Source of the DNA: Magnetospira sp. QH-2
GTDB lineage: Bacteria > Pseudomonadota > Alphaproteobacteria > Rhodospirillales > Magnetospiraceae
Direction: 5' to 3'
Assembly (NCBI RefSeq): GCF_000968135.1
Contig: NZ_FO538765.1
Coordinates: 62,001-126,000, forward strand
Length of the DNA stretch: 64,000 bases
Within the stretch, counting starts at the first letter, position 1. The number at the start of each line of letters is the position of its first letter. Below the pieces are notes generated by a model, which ran no database searches, was not told where the DNA came from, and saw only the letters and a list, made by a program, of their open reading frames with translations. Positions 53,850 to 62,647 of this stretch are shown piece by piece. Position numbers and translations under genes: made by a program.

Positions 53850-55220
53850 ATGTACCGCTTCCCGACCCTTGCCTTTGCCGCCGCCCTGGCTCTTCCCTTA
53901 GCCGCCCAGGCTGACCAGAGCCGCGAGATCGGCACCAGTTACCGGGTCGTCGATACCGGCCAAAGCCAGTGTTACGACACCGGCGACAGCTGGGGCTCGC
54001 CGCGCATGGACTGCAAGGCCTCGGGCCCACTTTCGGGGCAGGATGCGCAATATACCATCAACTCGCCCCGTTACCGCGACAACGGCGACGGCACGGTCTC
54101 TGATTTGGTAACCGGGTTGATGTGGGAACGGGCCTTCCGCCGCAACGTGGCCTGGAACAGCGCGGCGGGTCAAGCCCGGCAGGCCACCACCGGCGGCCAT
54201 CGGGATTGGCGGGTGCCGTCGACCAAGGAGCTCTATTCGCTGATCAATTTCGATGGGGTCACCGGGCGCATGAATCCCGGCTCGACGACCAAGCCGTCGG
54301 ACGCCGAGCCCTATTTGAACACCGAGCTGTTCGACTTCGAGTATCCCTCCGACACGCCATCGGGCAGCTATGGCCGATCGGTACGCTACATCGACGCCCA
54401 ATATATCGCCGCGACGGTCTACCGGGGCTATACCATGCACCGCAACGACACCTTCTTCGGGGTCAATTTCGCCGATGGCCGGATCAAGGGCTATCCGATC
54501 CGTGGCAAGCAGGGCAAAGCAGGGTTTTACCTGCGTCTGGTGCGCGGTAATCCGGCCTATGGCATCAACAAGTTCGCCAACAACGGCGACGGCACGGCCA
54601 CCGATGCCGCCACCGGGCTGACCTGGATGATCGGTGATTCCGGCCACCGCCATTTCCGCGACCGGCTGACCGATACCCGGGCCCAGGACGGTCGCATGGA
54701 CTGGGTGGAGGCCCTGGCCTTCTGCGAGGACTTAGATTTCGCGGGCCAAACCGATTGGCGACTGCCCAACGCCAAGGAACTGCACAGCCTGCTCGACTAT
54801 TCCCGCTCGCCGCAGAACAACGGCTCGGCGGCGTTGGATCCGCTGTTCCACGCCAGCCAGATCACCGATGAGCGGGGCCGGAGCAACTTCCCCGGCTACT
54901 GGTCCTCCACGTCGTTGCTCGATGGACGGAACCCGGGGGACCAGGGCATCGTGGTCTTTTTCGGCGAGGCCCTGGGTGCTTTTTCACCGCCGGGCCAGGG
55001 TCGGGGCCAAGGCGGCGGCATGGGCGGCGGCAAAATGGGCGGGCCGGGCATGGGCGCCCAGAGCGTTGGTGAGCGGTCGTCGATCATCGACGTGCATGGC
55101 GCCGGAGCCCAGCGTTCCGACCCCAAGGTGGGTGATTTCGACAAGTATCCTGTCTGGGGACATGGACCACAAGGCGATGTGCGGCGGGTCTATAACCATG
55201 CGCGCTGCGTGCGCGGGTGA
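53850..55220 (+). CDS. Exported protein with two DUF1566 modules
   Basis: 456 residues. A signal peptide (FPTLAFAAALALPLAAQA) leads to a first DUF1566/Lcl-type module (RYRDNGDGTVSDLVTGLMWE ... DWRVPSTKELYSLINF) and a second (NGDGTATDAATGLTWMIGDS ... TDWRLPNAKELHSLLDYSRS ... YWSSTSLL). Between the second module and the C-terminus is a Gly/Met-rich insert (~375-410). The modules resemble those in exported, probably sugar- or surface-binding proteins. The ATG at 53850 follows AAGGAGATAGGCC. It is 60 bases from the repeat protein and probably co-transcribed with it. Confidence 0.83.
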   Translation: MYRFPTLAFAAALALPLAAQADQSREIGTSYRVVDTGQSQCYDTGDSWGSPRMDCKASGPLSGQDAQYTINSPRYRDNGDGTVSDLVTGLMWERAFRRNVAWNSAAGQARQATTGGHRDWRVPSTKELYSLINFDGVTGRMNPGSTTKPSDAEPYLNTELFDFEYPSDTPSGSYGRSVRYIDAQYIAATVYRGYTMHRNDTFFGVNFADGRIKGYPIRGKQGKAGFYLRLVRGNPAYGINKFANNGDGTATDAATGLTWMIGDSGHRHFRDRLTDTRAQDGRMDWVEALAFCEDLDFAGQTDWRLPNAKELHSLLDYSRSPQNNGSAALDPLFHASQITDERGRSNFPGYWSSTSLLDGRNPGDQGIVVFFGEALGAFSPPGQGRGQGGGMGGGKMGGPGMGAQSVGERSSIIDVHGAGAQRSDPKVGDFDKYPVWGHGPQGDVRRVYNHARCVRG

Positions 55221-55306
55221 ACCGTTGGCGCGCCGGGCTGTCAATTTCCCGCGAGCAGCGACGGCCATCACTTGTTGCATGAAATTTTCCTGGTATCTTT
55301 CAGGGT

Positions 55307-56035
55307 ATGACGATGATGCGAGTCCTCTTTGCCGCCTGGATCGGTTTGGCCCTGTTGGCCGGGCCAGGGATCATGACGTCTTCCGCCGAGGCCGCCGCCG
55401 CGGAGGCGACCAAGAAAACCGTCACGAAAAAGAAAACGTCTGACAAATCCAAGAAAAAATGGGCGCGCGCCAAGCCGGGTGTCTTCAAGTCCAAGGAAAT
55501 CAAGTCCACCAATTTCAAGCCGTTTAAGAAGTGGCGTGCGGCCATGGACCGCTACATCAAGCAGGCCAAGAAGAAAGAAGGCCCCTGCACCGCCACCAAG
55601 CTCAATGGCTGCCACTACAAGCACTGGATGGACTACCTGGAAAAGATCAAGAGCCTCGACAAAATGACTCAGATCAAAAAGGTCAACCGCTACATGAATC
55701 AGCGGCGCTACATCACCGACCCGAAAAACTGGGGCAAGAAGGATTTCTGGGCCACGCCGGGCGAATTCCTGGACAAGCGCGGCGATTGCGAGGACTACTC
55801 CATCGCTAAATACATGTCCCTCAAGAAGCTGGGCTTCGACGAGATGTCCTTGCGCATCATCGCGGTCAAGGACCAGAACCTCAAGGTCGGCCACGCCATC
55901 CTCGGCGTCTATCTTGATGGCAAAATTTACATCCTCGACAACCAGGTCAAACAGGTCACCGAGGACAAGAGTATCCGCCACTACAAGCCGGTGTTCTCCA
56001 TTAACGAGAAAGCCTGGTGGCGGCATCGCGGCTGA
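55307..56035 (+). CDS. Exported transglutaminase-like cysteine peptidase (BTLCP/LapG family)
   Basis: 242 residues. A signal peptide (FAAWIGLALLAGPGIMTSSAEA) precedes a lysine-rich linker and the catalytic domain. Catalytic Cys161 is in GDCEDYSIAKYMSLKKLG, His196 in VGHAIL and Asp211 in ILDNQV; the family segments NRYMNQRRYITDPKNWGKKD and FWATPGEFLDKRGDCEDY are intact, with a Cys pair (GPCTATKLNGCHYKHW) that could form a disulfide. LapG cuts surface adhesins in the periplasm under c-di-GMP control through LapD. Neither LapD nor a large adhesin is seen here. Two start codons (55307, 55313) are possible. Confidence 0.88.
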   Translation: MTMMRVLFAAWIGLALLAGPGIMTSSAEAAAAEATKKTVTKKKTSDKSKKKWARAKPGVFKSKEIKSTNFKPFKKWRAAMDRYIKQAKKKEGPCTATKLNGCHYKHWMDYLEKIKSLDKMTQIKKVNRYMNQRRYITDPKNWGKKDFWATPGEFLDKRGDCEDYSIAKYMSLKKLGFDEMSLRIIAVKDQNLKVGHAILGVYLDGKIYILDNQVKQVTEDKSIRHYKPVFSINEKAWWRHRG

Positions 56036-56059
56036 TTATTCGGCGATTTTCCGATCCGA

Positions 56060-56974
56060 TCAATTGTCGTGATGAATCAGCGTCCCGACCCCGTGGGCGG
56101 TAAAGGTCTCCAACAGCAACGCATGGGGCACCCGACCATCGAGAATGACCGCGGCGCTGACACCGTTCTTCAAGGCATCAAGACAGGTTTCCACCTTGGG
56201 GATCATGCCGCCATGGATGGTGCCGTCGGCGATCATGGATTTGGCCTGCGAGACCGAGATGGTTGGCATCAACTCGCCGTCCTTACCCAGGACCCCGGGC
56301 ACGTCGGTGAGCATCAACAAGCGTCGGGCATGCAGCGATCCGGCAATGGCTCCGGCGGCGGTATCGGCGTTGATATTGTAAGTTTCCCCCTTGGGGCCAT
56401 GGCCGATGGGGGCGATGACCGGGATGATGTCGGTCTCTTCGAAGAAATCGAGGATATGCGGGGTGATCTCCGCCGGTTCGCCGACAAAACCCAGATCCAG
56501 CAGGCTCTCGATGTTGGATTCCGGGTCGCGGCGGGTGCGGTGCAGCTTGGTGGCCCGGATCAAATGGCCATCCTTGCCCGACAGGCCGACGGCGAATCCG
56601 CCCGCCTCGTTGATGGCCGAGACGATCTGTTTATTGATGGATCCGGCCAGGACCATTTCCACCACGTCCACGGTGGCCTGATCGGTGACCCGCAGGCCAT
56701 CGATAAATTCGCTGGCGATTTTCAATTTCTCGAGCATCTTGCCGATCTGGGGCCCACCGCCATGCACCACCACCGGATTGATGCCCACCTGACGCATCAG
56801 CACGATGTCGCGGGCGAAAAGTTGGGATAGCTCGCCATCGCCCATGGCATGGCCGCCATATTTGACGACGAAGCTTTGGCCCGAGTACTTGCGCATGAAG
56901 GGCAGGGCCTCGGACAGGGTGGCCGCCTGGGCCAGCCATTCCTCGTGGGTCTTTTCGGGTTTGCTGTCGGTCAT
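56060..56974 (-). CDS. argB: Acetylglutamate kinase
   Basis: 304 residues. The amino-acid kinase fold is shown by [54 protein letters not shown] and [19 protein letters not shown], ending with [19 protein letters not shown]. It phosphorylates N-acetylglutamate, the committed step of arginine synthesis, and is usually inhibited by arginine. A following Fic gene in opposite orientation shares its upstream region. In alphaproteobacteria argB is commonly near engB, as here. Confidence 0.96.
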   Translation of the reverse strand: MTDSKPEKTHEEWLAQAATLSEALPFMRKYSGQSFVVKYGGHAMGDGELSQLFARDIVLMRQVGINPVVVHGGGPQIGKMLEKLKIASEFIDGLRVTDQATVDVVEMVLAGSINKQIVSAINEAGGFAVGLSGKDGHLIRATKLHRTRRDPESNIESLLDLGFVGEPAEITPHILDFFEETDIIPVIAPIGHGPKGETYNINADTAAGAIAGSLHARRLLMLTDVPGVLGKDGELMPTISVSQAKSMIADGTIHGGMIPKVETCLDALKNGVSAAVILDGRVPHALLLETFTAHGVGTLIHHDN

Positions 56975-57143
56975 GGGCTTCTCAAATACGTTGCTTACAT
57001 TTTGGAACTTGGTCCAGCCTCATAATCCCTTTCTCTTCGCGATGCGAGTAATTTTGTATATCAAATTCCTCAAAAAATGATTGGCAAGGATTGTTGATGT
57101 GAATGCATGAAGGTCAAATCAGTTTGATCAACGCTTTTTCGTA

Positions 57144-57160
57144 AATTTGATCGACAAATT
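57144..57160. promoter_or_regulatory. Inverted repeat upstream of the Fic gene (left site)
   Basis: AATTTG-ATCGA-CAAATT is a perfect 6-bp inverted repeat in a strongly AT-rich tract. It lies 68 bp before the second site at 57212 and about 85 bp before the Fic start. A regulator binding role is inferred. Confidence 0.35.
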
Positions 57161-57211
57161 GGTTTGATGTACACATGATGCTATCAAAATGCGTTGAGCA
57201 CCGAATTTTCC

Positions 57212-57232
57212 GAATTTTGAACATCAAAATTC
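57212..57232. promoter_or_regulatory. Inverted repeat upstream of the Fic gene (right site)
   Basis: GAATTTTGA and TCAAAATTC form a perfect 9-bp inverted repeat separated by ACA, ending 12 bases before the start codon. It would cover the ribosome-site/promoter area, so a bound protein should repress. The Fic protein has a winged-helix-like C-terminus that could be the ligand; this is inference. Confidence 0.5.
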
Positions 57233-57244
57233 CATTACGGATAG

Positions 57245-58378
57245 ATGCCCATGGATGATCTCGATTTAAAAGACGCCGTCGAGTACCATTACGGTAATTT
57301 TCCGCCCAGAGAGCTCGATTACAAAACCCTTCTCAGCGTATCGAATTCAGCCGCCGCGGCCCTCGCTCGGTATGACCAGTACATCCGGAGCATGCATAAC
57401 AGCGAATTGCTTTTGGCACCACTGAGAAGTCAGGAAGCGGTCATTTCATCGCGAATGGAGGGCACTGTCACGACACTGGACGAAGTCCTCAGATACGAAG
57501 CTGATCAAATATCGGACGAAGCTCCATTAGGGCCCGCTTCCAGGGACGATGTCATTGAAACATACCTGTATCATCGGGCCATGCAGCAGGCCAGAACGGG
57601 AATCGAGAACGGCTCTCGTATTTCCGAATGGCTTATCCGATCCGCCCACCAGACGCTTTTGGGATTTGGTCGGGGCGCGGACAAGTCGCCGGGTGACTAT
57701 AAGGTCGAGCAGAACTATCTGGTTGATCGGCGGAAAAAAAAGGTCCTATTCGTTCCGATCAGCCCCGATCGATTGCGCGATGGCATGGAATGCCTGATCC
57801 ATTTCATCGAAGATGATGGAAATGATCCTTTGCTGCGAACCGCCATCGCCCATATTGAGTTCGAAGCCCTGCATCCGTTCAAGGATGGCAATGGCCGGAT
57901 CGGAAGAATGCTGATTCCTCTGATGCTATGGCAGTATGGATTGCTTTCCGCTCCTCACTTCTATGTCAGCGCCTATCTCGAAGCACAAAGAGATGATTAC
58001 ATTGACCGCATGCGCGACGTATCCGCCTCCGGGTCTTGGACGGAGTGGTGCTTGTTCTTTTTTGAGGCACTGGAAAACCAAGCGAAGGAAAATATCCAAG
58101 TTGCCGAGCAGATCGGAGCTCTTTATGAGGAGATGAAGGACGTTTTCCGGGGTACATTATCCTCCAAATGGGGCATGAACGCTCTGGATGCGATTTTCTC
58201 CCGACCAGTGTTCAGGAACAACTCGTTTACAAGATACAGTGGCGTGCCGAGCGCAACTGCCGCCCGCTTTACCCGCGCATTGGTCGAGAAGGATCTCTTG
58301 ATCACAATAGAGCCCGCATCGGGCCGCCGGGCCGCACTCTACGCCTTCGAGCCGTTGCTGAAGATCATCCGCCGCTGA
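57245..58378 (+). CDS. Fic-domain protein with inhibitory helix and C-terminal winged-helix-like domain
   Basis: 377 residues. The inhibitory motif SSRMEGT (residues 68-74, (S/T)xxxE(G/N)) precedes the Fic core, whose catalytic motif HPFKDGNGRIGR starts at His210. The arrangement is that of class II Fic proteins, which are held inactive by their own Glu. They transfer AMP (or another nucleotide) to protein hydroxyls. The C-terminal ~90 residues (NNSFTRYSGVPSATAARFTR, ALVEKDLLITIEPASG) look like a winged helix. The gene lies in an AT-rich pocket between argB and engB, with palindromes upstream, and ends directly in a REP element; signs of horizontal acquisition. Confidence 0.9.
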   Translation: MPMDDLDLKDAVEYHYGNFPPRELDYKTLLSVSNSAAAALARYDQYIRSMHNSELLLAPLRSQEAVISSRMEGTVTTLDEVLRYEADQISDEAPLGPASRDDVIETYLYHRAMQQARTGIENGSRISEWLIRSAHQTLLGFGRGADKSPGDYKVEQNYLVDRRKKKVLFVPISPDRLRDGMECLIHFIEDDGNDPLLRTAIAHIEFEALHPFKDGNGRIGRMLIPLMLWQYGLLSAPHFYVSAYLEAQRDDYIDRMRDVSASGSWTEWCLFFFEALENQAKENIQVAEQIGALYEEMKDVFRGTLSSKWGMNALDAIFSRPVFRNNSFTRYSGVPSATAARFTRALVEKDLLITIEPASGRRAALYAFEPLLKIIRR

Positions 58379-58440
58379 TCGATTCCAATAGGATCGCCCC
58401 TGTTTAATGGGCCCGAATGGACCCGACAGGCGTTAGCGCG
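58376..58440. repeat. Dispersed palindromic repeat family, copy 3
   Basis: Read on the minus strand the element is homologous to copy 2 (33451-33512) over its whole length, with the same CTGTCGGGTCCATTCGGGCC palindromic core and the tail CTATTGGAATCGATCA. It begins at the Fic stop codon and reaches the engB stop codon, so it fills the whole gap between two convergent genes and overlaps both. Confidence 0.7.
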
Positions 58441-59071
58441 CCAGCCCCGCCAGCGCCGCGCGCATCTCCTCGATGCCGCCGCCTTTTCTGGACGACGTGG
58501 CGAGGATATGCGGGTGGGCGGCCACATGCTGTTCCAGGTCGGCGATGGTGCGGGCCATCAAGGCTTCCCGGGCCGCCGCCTTGATCTTGTCCTGTTTGGT
58601 CAGCACCACCTGAAACGGGACCGCCGACTGATCCAGCAGGCTCATGACTTCATCATCGTTGTTCTTGATGCCGTGGCGGCTGTCGATGAGCACGAGCACC
58701 CGGCGCAGGTTGGGGCGTCCGCGCAGGTAGTCGAGAATCAGCCAGGTCCAATTCTCCACCTTGGCCTTGGGGGCGCTGGCATAACCATAGCCGGGCAGGT
58801 CGGCAATCATCAGCTTGTCGTCGAGGGTAAAGAAGTTCAGTTCCTGGGTGCGGCCCGGGGTATTGGAGGTCCGCGCCAGTTCCTTGCGCCGGGTCAGGGC
58901 GTTGATCAGGCTCGACTTGCCGACGTTGGAGCGTCCGGCAAAGGCGACCTCGGGCAGGCTCGGTGGCGGCAGGTGATCCATATCCACCGCCCCCATGACG
59001 AAGCGGCATTCCCGGGCGAACAACAAGCGCCCGGATTCCCGCTCCTCGGGGCTGAAGGTCTCGCCGCTCAG
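58433..59071 (-). CDS. engB: Ribosome biogenesis GTPase EngB/YsxC
   Basis: 212 residues if the CTG at 59071 is used. The GTPase motifs are G1 [17 protein letters not shown], the [12 protein letters not shown] switch, G3 ADLPGYGYA and G4 LTKQDKIK. The protein helps assemble the 50S subunit. The start is uncertain: the in-frame ATG at 59140 would lie 73 bases inside yidC, while the next Met (58996) would delete the [19 protein letters not shown] region that belongs to the family N-terminus. CTG 59071 overlaps the yidC stop by 4 bases (CTGA), as in the other coupled genes here, with GGGGGT upstream. Confidence 0.9.
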   Translation of the reverse strand: MSGETFSPEERESGRLLFARECRFVMGAVDMDHLPPPSLPEVAFAGRSNVGKSSLINALTRRKELARTSNTPGRTQELNFFTLDDKLMIADLPGYGYASAPKAKVENWTWLILDYLRGRPNLRRVLVLIDSRHGIKNNDDEVMSLLDQSAVPFQVVLTKQDKIKAAAREALMARTIADLEQHVAAHPHILATSSRKGGGIEEMRAALAGLAR

Positions 59072-60804
59072 GGGGCGACCCCCATGCGGCGCATGATCAC
59101 CCACTGCTGGGCAATGGACAGCACGTTGTTCCACACCCAATAGATCACCAGTCCGGCCGGGAAGCTGGCCAGCATGATGGTGAATACAAACGGCAGGAAC
59201 ATGAAAATCTTGGCCTGAATCGGATCAGCGGGTGCCGGGTTCAGCTTCTGCTGCAGGTACATGGTGATACCCATGAGCAACGGCCAGACACCGATGATCA
59301 GGAAGGTCGGCGGGTCCCAGGGGATCAATCCGAACAGATTGAACAAAGAGGTGGGATCCTGCACCGACAGATCCTGAATCCAGCCGAAAAACGGCGCCTG
59401 ACGCATCTCGATGGTGACAAACAGCACCTTGTAGAGCGAGAAGAACACCGGAATCTGCACCAGCATGGGCAGGCAACCGGCGGCAGGATTGGCTTTCTCT
59501 TTCTTGTACAGGGCCATCATTTCTTGGTTCAGGCGCGCCTTGTCGTCCTTGAACCGTTCTTGCAGCTTCTTCATTTCCGGCTGCAATTTCTTCATCTTGC
59601 TCATGGCCCGATAGGAGGTATTGGCCAGCGGGTAGAACAGCGCCTTGATGCAAACGGTCAACAACAAGATGGCGACGCCGAGATTGCCGACGAACTTGTT
59701 GATGAACAGCAAGGCCAAAAAGATCGGCTTGGTGAGGAAGTAGAACCAGCCGAAATCAATGGCCAGATCGAAATTGGTGATGCCCATGTCGTTGGCATAG
59801 CCGTCGAGCAGTTCCACTTCCTTGGCGCCTGCGAACAGATGGCTGGTGGCAACCGCCTCGCCGCCCGGCTGCACAGTAACCACGGCACCGGTGAAATCGG
59901 CCTGATAGCGATCCCCGTTGCCAACGGTTTTATAGTGGAAACGACCGTTGATGGGCTGGGTCTGATCGGGGATGACGGCGGCCAGCCAGTACTTGTCGGT
60001 GATGCCCAGCCAGCCGCCGGTGCTGGTCAGGGTCTTGGTCTTTTCCTCTTTCAGATCATCATAGTCCACTTCTTCCAACGTGCCGTCGAAGACCCCCAAT
60101 AGACCCTCGTGCAGGATATAAAACTGAGTGGTTTCCGGTGTTTCGTGGCGGGAAACCAAGCCATAGGGCGCCATGGACAGGGGCTGATCGGTGTTGTTGG
60201 TCACCGTCTGCCGGATGTGGAACATGTACTGCTGATCAAGGGAGATGACGCGCTTGAAGACCACGCCATGGCCGTTGTCCCAGGTCAGGGTTACCGGGCT
60301 GTCGGGACTCAGGGTCTCGCGGTCGGTGGTCCAGACGTCCTCGGCGGTGGGTAGGCGGATGCCGCCTCCGGCCACCGGGACCCAGCCGAACTCGGCGAAA
60401 TAGGCATGGGGGGCGCCGGACGGCGAAAACAAGGTGATGGGGTCGCTGTCCTCGGCCAGTTCCTCGCGATAGGTGCTGAGGATCAGGTCGTCGATGCGGC
60501 TGCCCTTGAGCGAAATGGAGCCGGTCAGGCGCTCGGATTCGATGCGCAGTCTGGGAGCCTTGGCCAAAGTGTTACTGCGGACTTCCGCCTCTGTGCCACC
60601 GAGAACCGGGGCGCTGATCGACCCCGGCGGCACGGCGGCGGCTGACTGGCCAGACGGCGGAACCATGCCCGCGGTGCCGTCAGCCTGTTCGCCGGTGACC
60701 GGCGTGACAGGGGCCGGCTCGGGTGGCGGAAACAGCACCTGCCATCCAAGCAGAATGCCGATGGACAGCGCGATGGCCAGGATCAGGTTGCGTTGGTTGT
60801 CCAT
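59068..60804 (-). CDS. yidC: Membrane protein insertase YidC (Oxa1/Alb3 family)
   Basis: 578 residues. The N-terminal signal-anchor ([20 protein letters not shown]) is followed by the large periplasmic P1 domain (~90-350) and the five-helix insertase core from ~360, with [20 protein letters not shown]-like helix, [20 protein letters not shown] and [20 protein letters not shown]. It inserts and folds membrane proteins. The start at 60804 is placed at MDNQRNLI. It lies between yidD and engB, the standard order; the yidD stop is 5 bases upstream. Confidence 0.96.
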   Translation of the reverse strand: MDNQRNLILAIALSIGILLGWQVLFPPPEPAPVTPVTGEQADGTAGMVPPSGQSAAAVPPGSISAPVLGGTEAEVRSNTLAKAPRLRIESERLTGSISLKGSRIDDLILSTYREELAEDSDPITLFSPSGAPHAYFAEFGWVPVAGGGIRLPTAEDVWTTDRETLSPDSPVTLTWDNGHGVVFKRVISLDQQYMFHIRQTVTNNTDQPLSMAPYGLVSRHETPETTQFYILHEGLLGVFDGTLEEVDYDDLKEEKTKTLTSTGGWLGITDKYWLAAVIPDQTQPINGRFHYKTVGNGDRYQADFTGAVVTVQPGGEAVATSHLFAGAKEVELLDGYANDMGITNFDLAIDFGWFYFLTKPIFLALLFINKFVGNLGVAILLLTVCIKALFYPLANTSYRAMSKMKKLQPEMKKLQERFKDDKARLNQEMMALYKKEKANPAAGCLPMLVQIPVFFSLYKVLFVTIEMRQAPFFGWIQDLSVQDPTSLFNLFGLIPWDPPTFLIIGVWPLLMGITMYLQQKLNPAPADPIQAKIFMFLPFVFTIMLASFPAGLVIYWVWNNVLSIAQQWVIMRRMGVAP

Positions 60805-60808
60805 CTTC

Positions 60809-61096
60809 TTAAGGTCCCTTTTCCCGATCGCCCGCCGGGCTATGCTCATTACAGGTATGACCGTCACCCTCCCCGGTGCCGGGCACGGGATCGTATCCCA
60901 TGCCGCCCCAAGGATGGCAACGTCCGATGCGCTTGGCCGCCAGCCAGCCGCCACGCAATGCCCCATGCCGGGCCAAGGCTTCCATGGCGTACTGGGAGCA
61001 GGTTGGCTGATACCGGCAAGTGGACGGTAGGACGGGGGATAGCAGAAGCTGATAGCCCCGCACAAGAGCCCGTAACACCCAAGCGGCCGGACTCAT
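60809..61096 (-). CDS. yidD: Membrane protein insertion efficiency factor YidD
   Basis: 95 residues. The family motif is [20 protein letters not shown] with [20 protein letters not shown] and the Cys/His-rich [15 protein letters not shown]. It lies in the cytoplasmic membrane as a small amphipathic protein and aids YidC. It starts in an ATGA overlap with rnpA (61093-61096). The C-terminus is longer than the compact family minimum, with a hydrophilic tail. Confidence 0.93.
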   Translation of the reverse strand: MSPAAWVLRALVRGYQLLLSPVLPSTCRYQPTCSQYAMEALARHGALRGGWLAAKRIGRCHPWGGMGYDPVPGTGEGDGHTCNEHSPAGDREKGP

Positions 61097-61488
61097 GAAC
61101 TTTCTCCCGGCGCGGAGTCGCCTTCTTTGTAGAGTTTCAGCCGTTTCAGGGATTTGGTCAGGTCTTCGAGCAACTTGCCGAAGGGGCGCTCGGGCGTGGC
61201 GGCGCGACCGATAATCACATAGTCGTGGCCCGCGAGGGCATGATCGGCGAGGATTTGCTCGGCGGCGGCCCGCAACCGACGGCGGGCGCGGTTGCGAATC
61301 ACCGCGTTTCCCACTTTTTTGCTGACCGTGAATCCAACCCGCGCGGAGTCGCCCTCAAACGCAAAACGCTCGCGGCCATGGCGGCGGCGAGCTTGCAGAA
61401 TCAAACCGGGGGTGACGGATTTCAGACCCGACCGGGCGGCACGGAGAAATTCCGCGCGACGCTTCAAATGGGGCAAAGCCGCGCCCAT
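61093..61488 (-). CDS. rnpA: Ribonuclease P protein component
   Basis: 131 residues. The N-terminus [20 protein letters not shown], the [24 protein letters not shown] motif (the RNA-binding RNR loop) and [13 protein letters not shown] are typical of RnpA, which assists the RNase P RNA in 5'-processing of tRNA. It follows rpmH by 39 bases on the same strand and overlaps yidD. Conserved order rpmH-rnpA-yidD-yidC. Confidence 0.94.
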   Translation of the reverse strand: MGAALPHLKRRAEFLRAARSGLKSVTPGLILQARRRHGRERFAFEGDSARVGFTVSKKVGNAVIRNRARRRLRAAAEQILADHALAGHDYVIIGRAATPERPFGKLLEDLTKSLKRLKLYKEGDSAPGESS

Positions 61489-61527
61489 GACCGGTCTCCG
61501 GGTTTAGCGAGAGGTCGCAAGGCGTCC

Positions 61528-61662
61528 TTAGGCGGACAGCTTCTTGCGACCCTTGCGACGACGATTGGTCACCACCCGAATGCCTCCGACGGAGGACATG
61601 CGGCTACGGAATCCGTGCCGACGCTTGCGGATCAGGCGGCTGGGTTGAAAAGTGCGTTTCAC
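61528..61662 (-). CDS. rpmH: 50S ribosomal protein L34, GTG start
   Basis: 44 residues, full length for L34: [20 protein letters not shown] followed by [19 protein letters not shown]. The start is GTG at 61662, with GGAG 7 bases upstream; no ATG gives the right N-terminus. It is the first gene of the rpmH-rnpA-yidD-yidC operon. Confidence 0.95.
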   Translation of the reverse strand: MKRTFQPSRLIRKRRHGFRSRMSSVGGIRVVTNRRRKGRKKLSA

Positions 61663-61897
61663 GGGTCTTCTCCGAATACAGTTGCGGCGCCATCCCGCCC
61701 ATGCAGGGGCGCGCGAAATCGAGCCCCGCTGTATAAGGGGTCGGTCGGCGCAAGTCAACGTTCCGTTACAAAAAGCCTTTCGGTCACGGAACCGTGACCC
61801 GATCGGCCGGGCATGTGACTGGCGACAACAGGGTTTCGTCGTAATATCCTGTTGTACCGACGTTCACCACCGTTGAATCAATCACCGAGCCTAGTTT

Positions 61898-62647
61898 ATG
61901 TCCGATTCCGTTGCCGCCTCTCCCAAAAAGGCTCGTCTGAGCGTCAAACGGCTGTTGCCGCTGTTCGTCATTGCCGCCGGGTTCGCGGCCTTTTTCGCGT
62001 TTGGTCTGCACAACTATTTCACCTGGCAGACCCTGGCCGATAACCGCACCGCACTGATGGAGTGGAAAAACAACAACATGGTTTTCGCCAGTGCGGCCCT
62101 GGTGGTGATCTATGCGGTGGTGGTCGCCTTGTCTTTGCCGGTGGCGGCGCTGATCACACCGGTGGCCGGTTTCCTGTTCGGCTTGATGGAAGGCGCGCTG
62201 TACTCCCTGGTCGGTGCGACCATTGGCGCGGTGGCGGTGTTCTTTGCCGCTCGCTATGCCCTGGCCGACTTTTTTCATGCCCGGGCGGGCAAGGCCTTGC
62301 ATCGCATGGAAGACGGATTCAAGGAAAACGCCCTGAGCTACATGCTGGTCTTGCGGTTGGTGCCGCTGTTTCCGTTTTTCCTGGTCAATCTGGTGCCGGG
62401 GCTGTTGGGCGTGCCTTTCCGCGCCTATCTGATCGGCACGGTGATCGGCATGATCCCCGGCGCTTTTGTCTATGCCAGCGTTGGGAACGGCCTGGGCGCG
62501 GTTTTCGATGCTGGGGAGACCCCGGACATGGGCATCATCTTCCAACCCGCGGTGTTTGGGCCCATTCTCGGCATTGCCCTTCTGGCACTGATTCCCGTCG
62601 CTTATAAAGAAGTACAACGACGACGAAAAAAACGGGAGGCGCGCTGA
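61898..62647 (+). CDS. TVP38/TMEM64 (DedA-like) family membrane protein
   Basis: 249 residues with about six membrane helices. Helix 1 (LLPLFVIAAGFAAFFAFGLH) precedes the family domain: LVVIYAVVVALSLPVAALIT, PVAGFLFGLMEGALYSLVGA, and the conserved FLVNLVPGLLGVPFRAYLIG. An NLVPGL..V....Y motif like this is the signature of the VTT domain. Lipid- or undecaprenyl-phosphate-related transport is suspected for the superfamily. It overlaps the next gene by one base (TGATG), so both are in one operon; this pairing with a flavin disulfide oxidoreductase is common. Confidence 0.9.
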   Translation: MSDSVAASPKKARLSVKRLLPLFVIAAGFAAFFAFGLHNYFTWQTLADNRTALMEWKNNNMVFASAALVVIYAVVVALSLPVAALITPVAGFLFGLMEGALYSLVGATIGAVAVFFAARYALADFFHARAGKALHRMEDGFKENALSYMLVLRLVPLFPFFLVNLVPGLLGVPFRAYLIGTVIGMIPGAFVYASVGNGLGAVFDAGETPDMGIIFQPAVFGPILGIALLALIPVAYKEVQRRRKKREAR

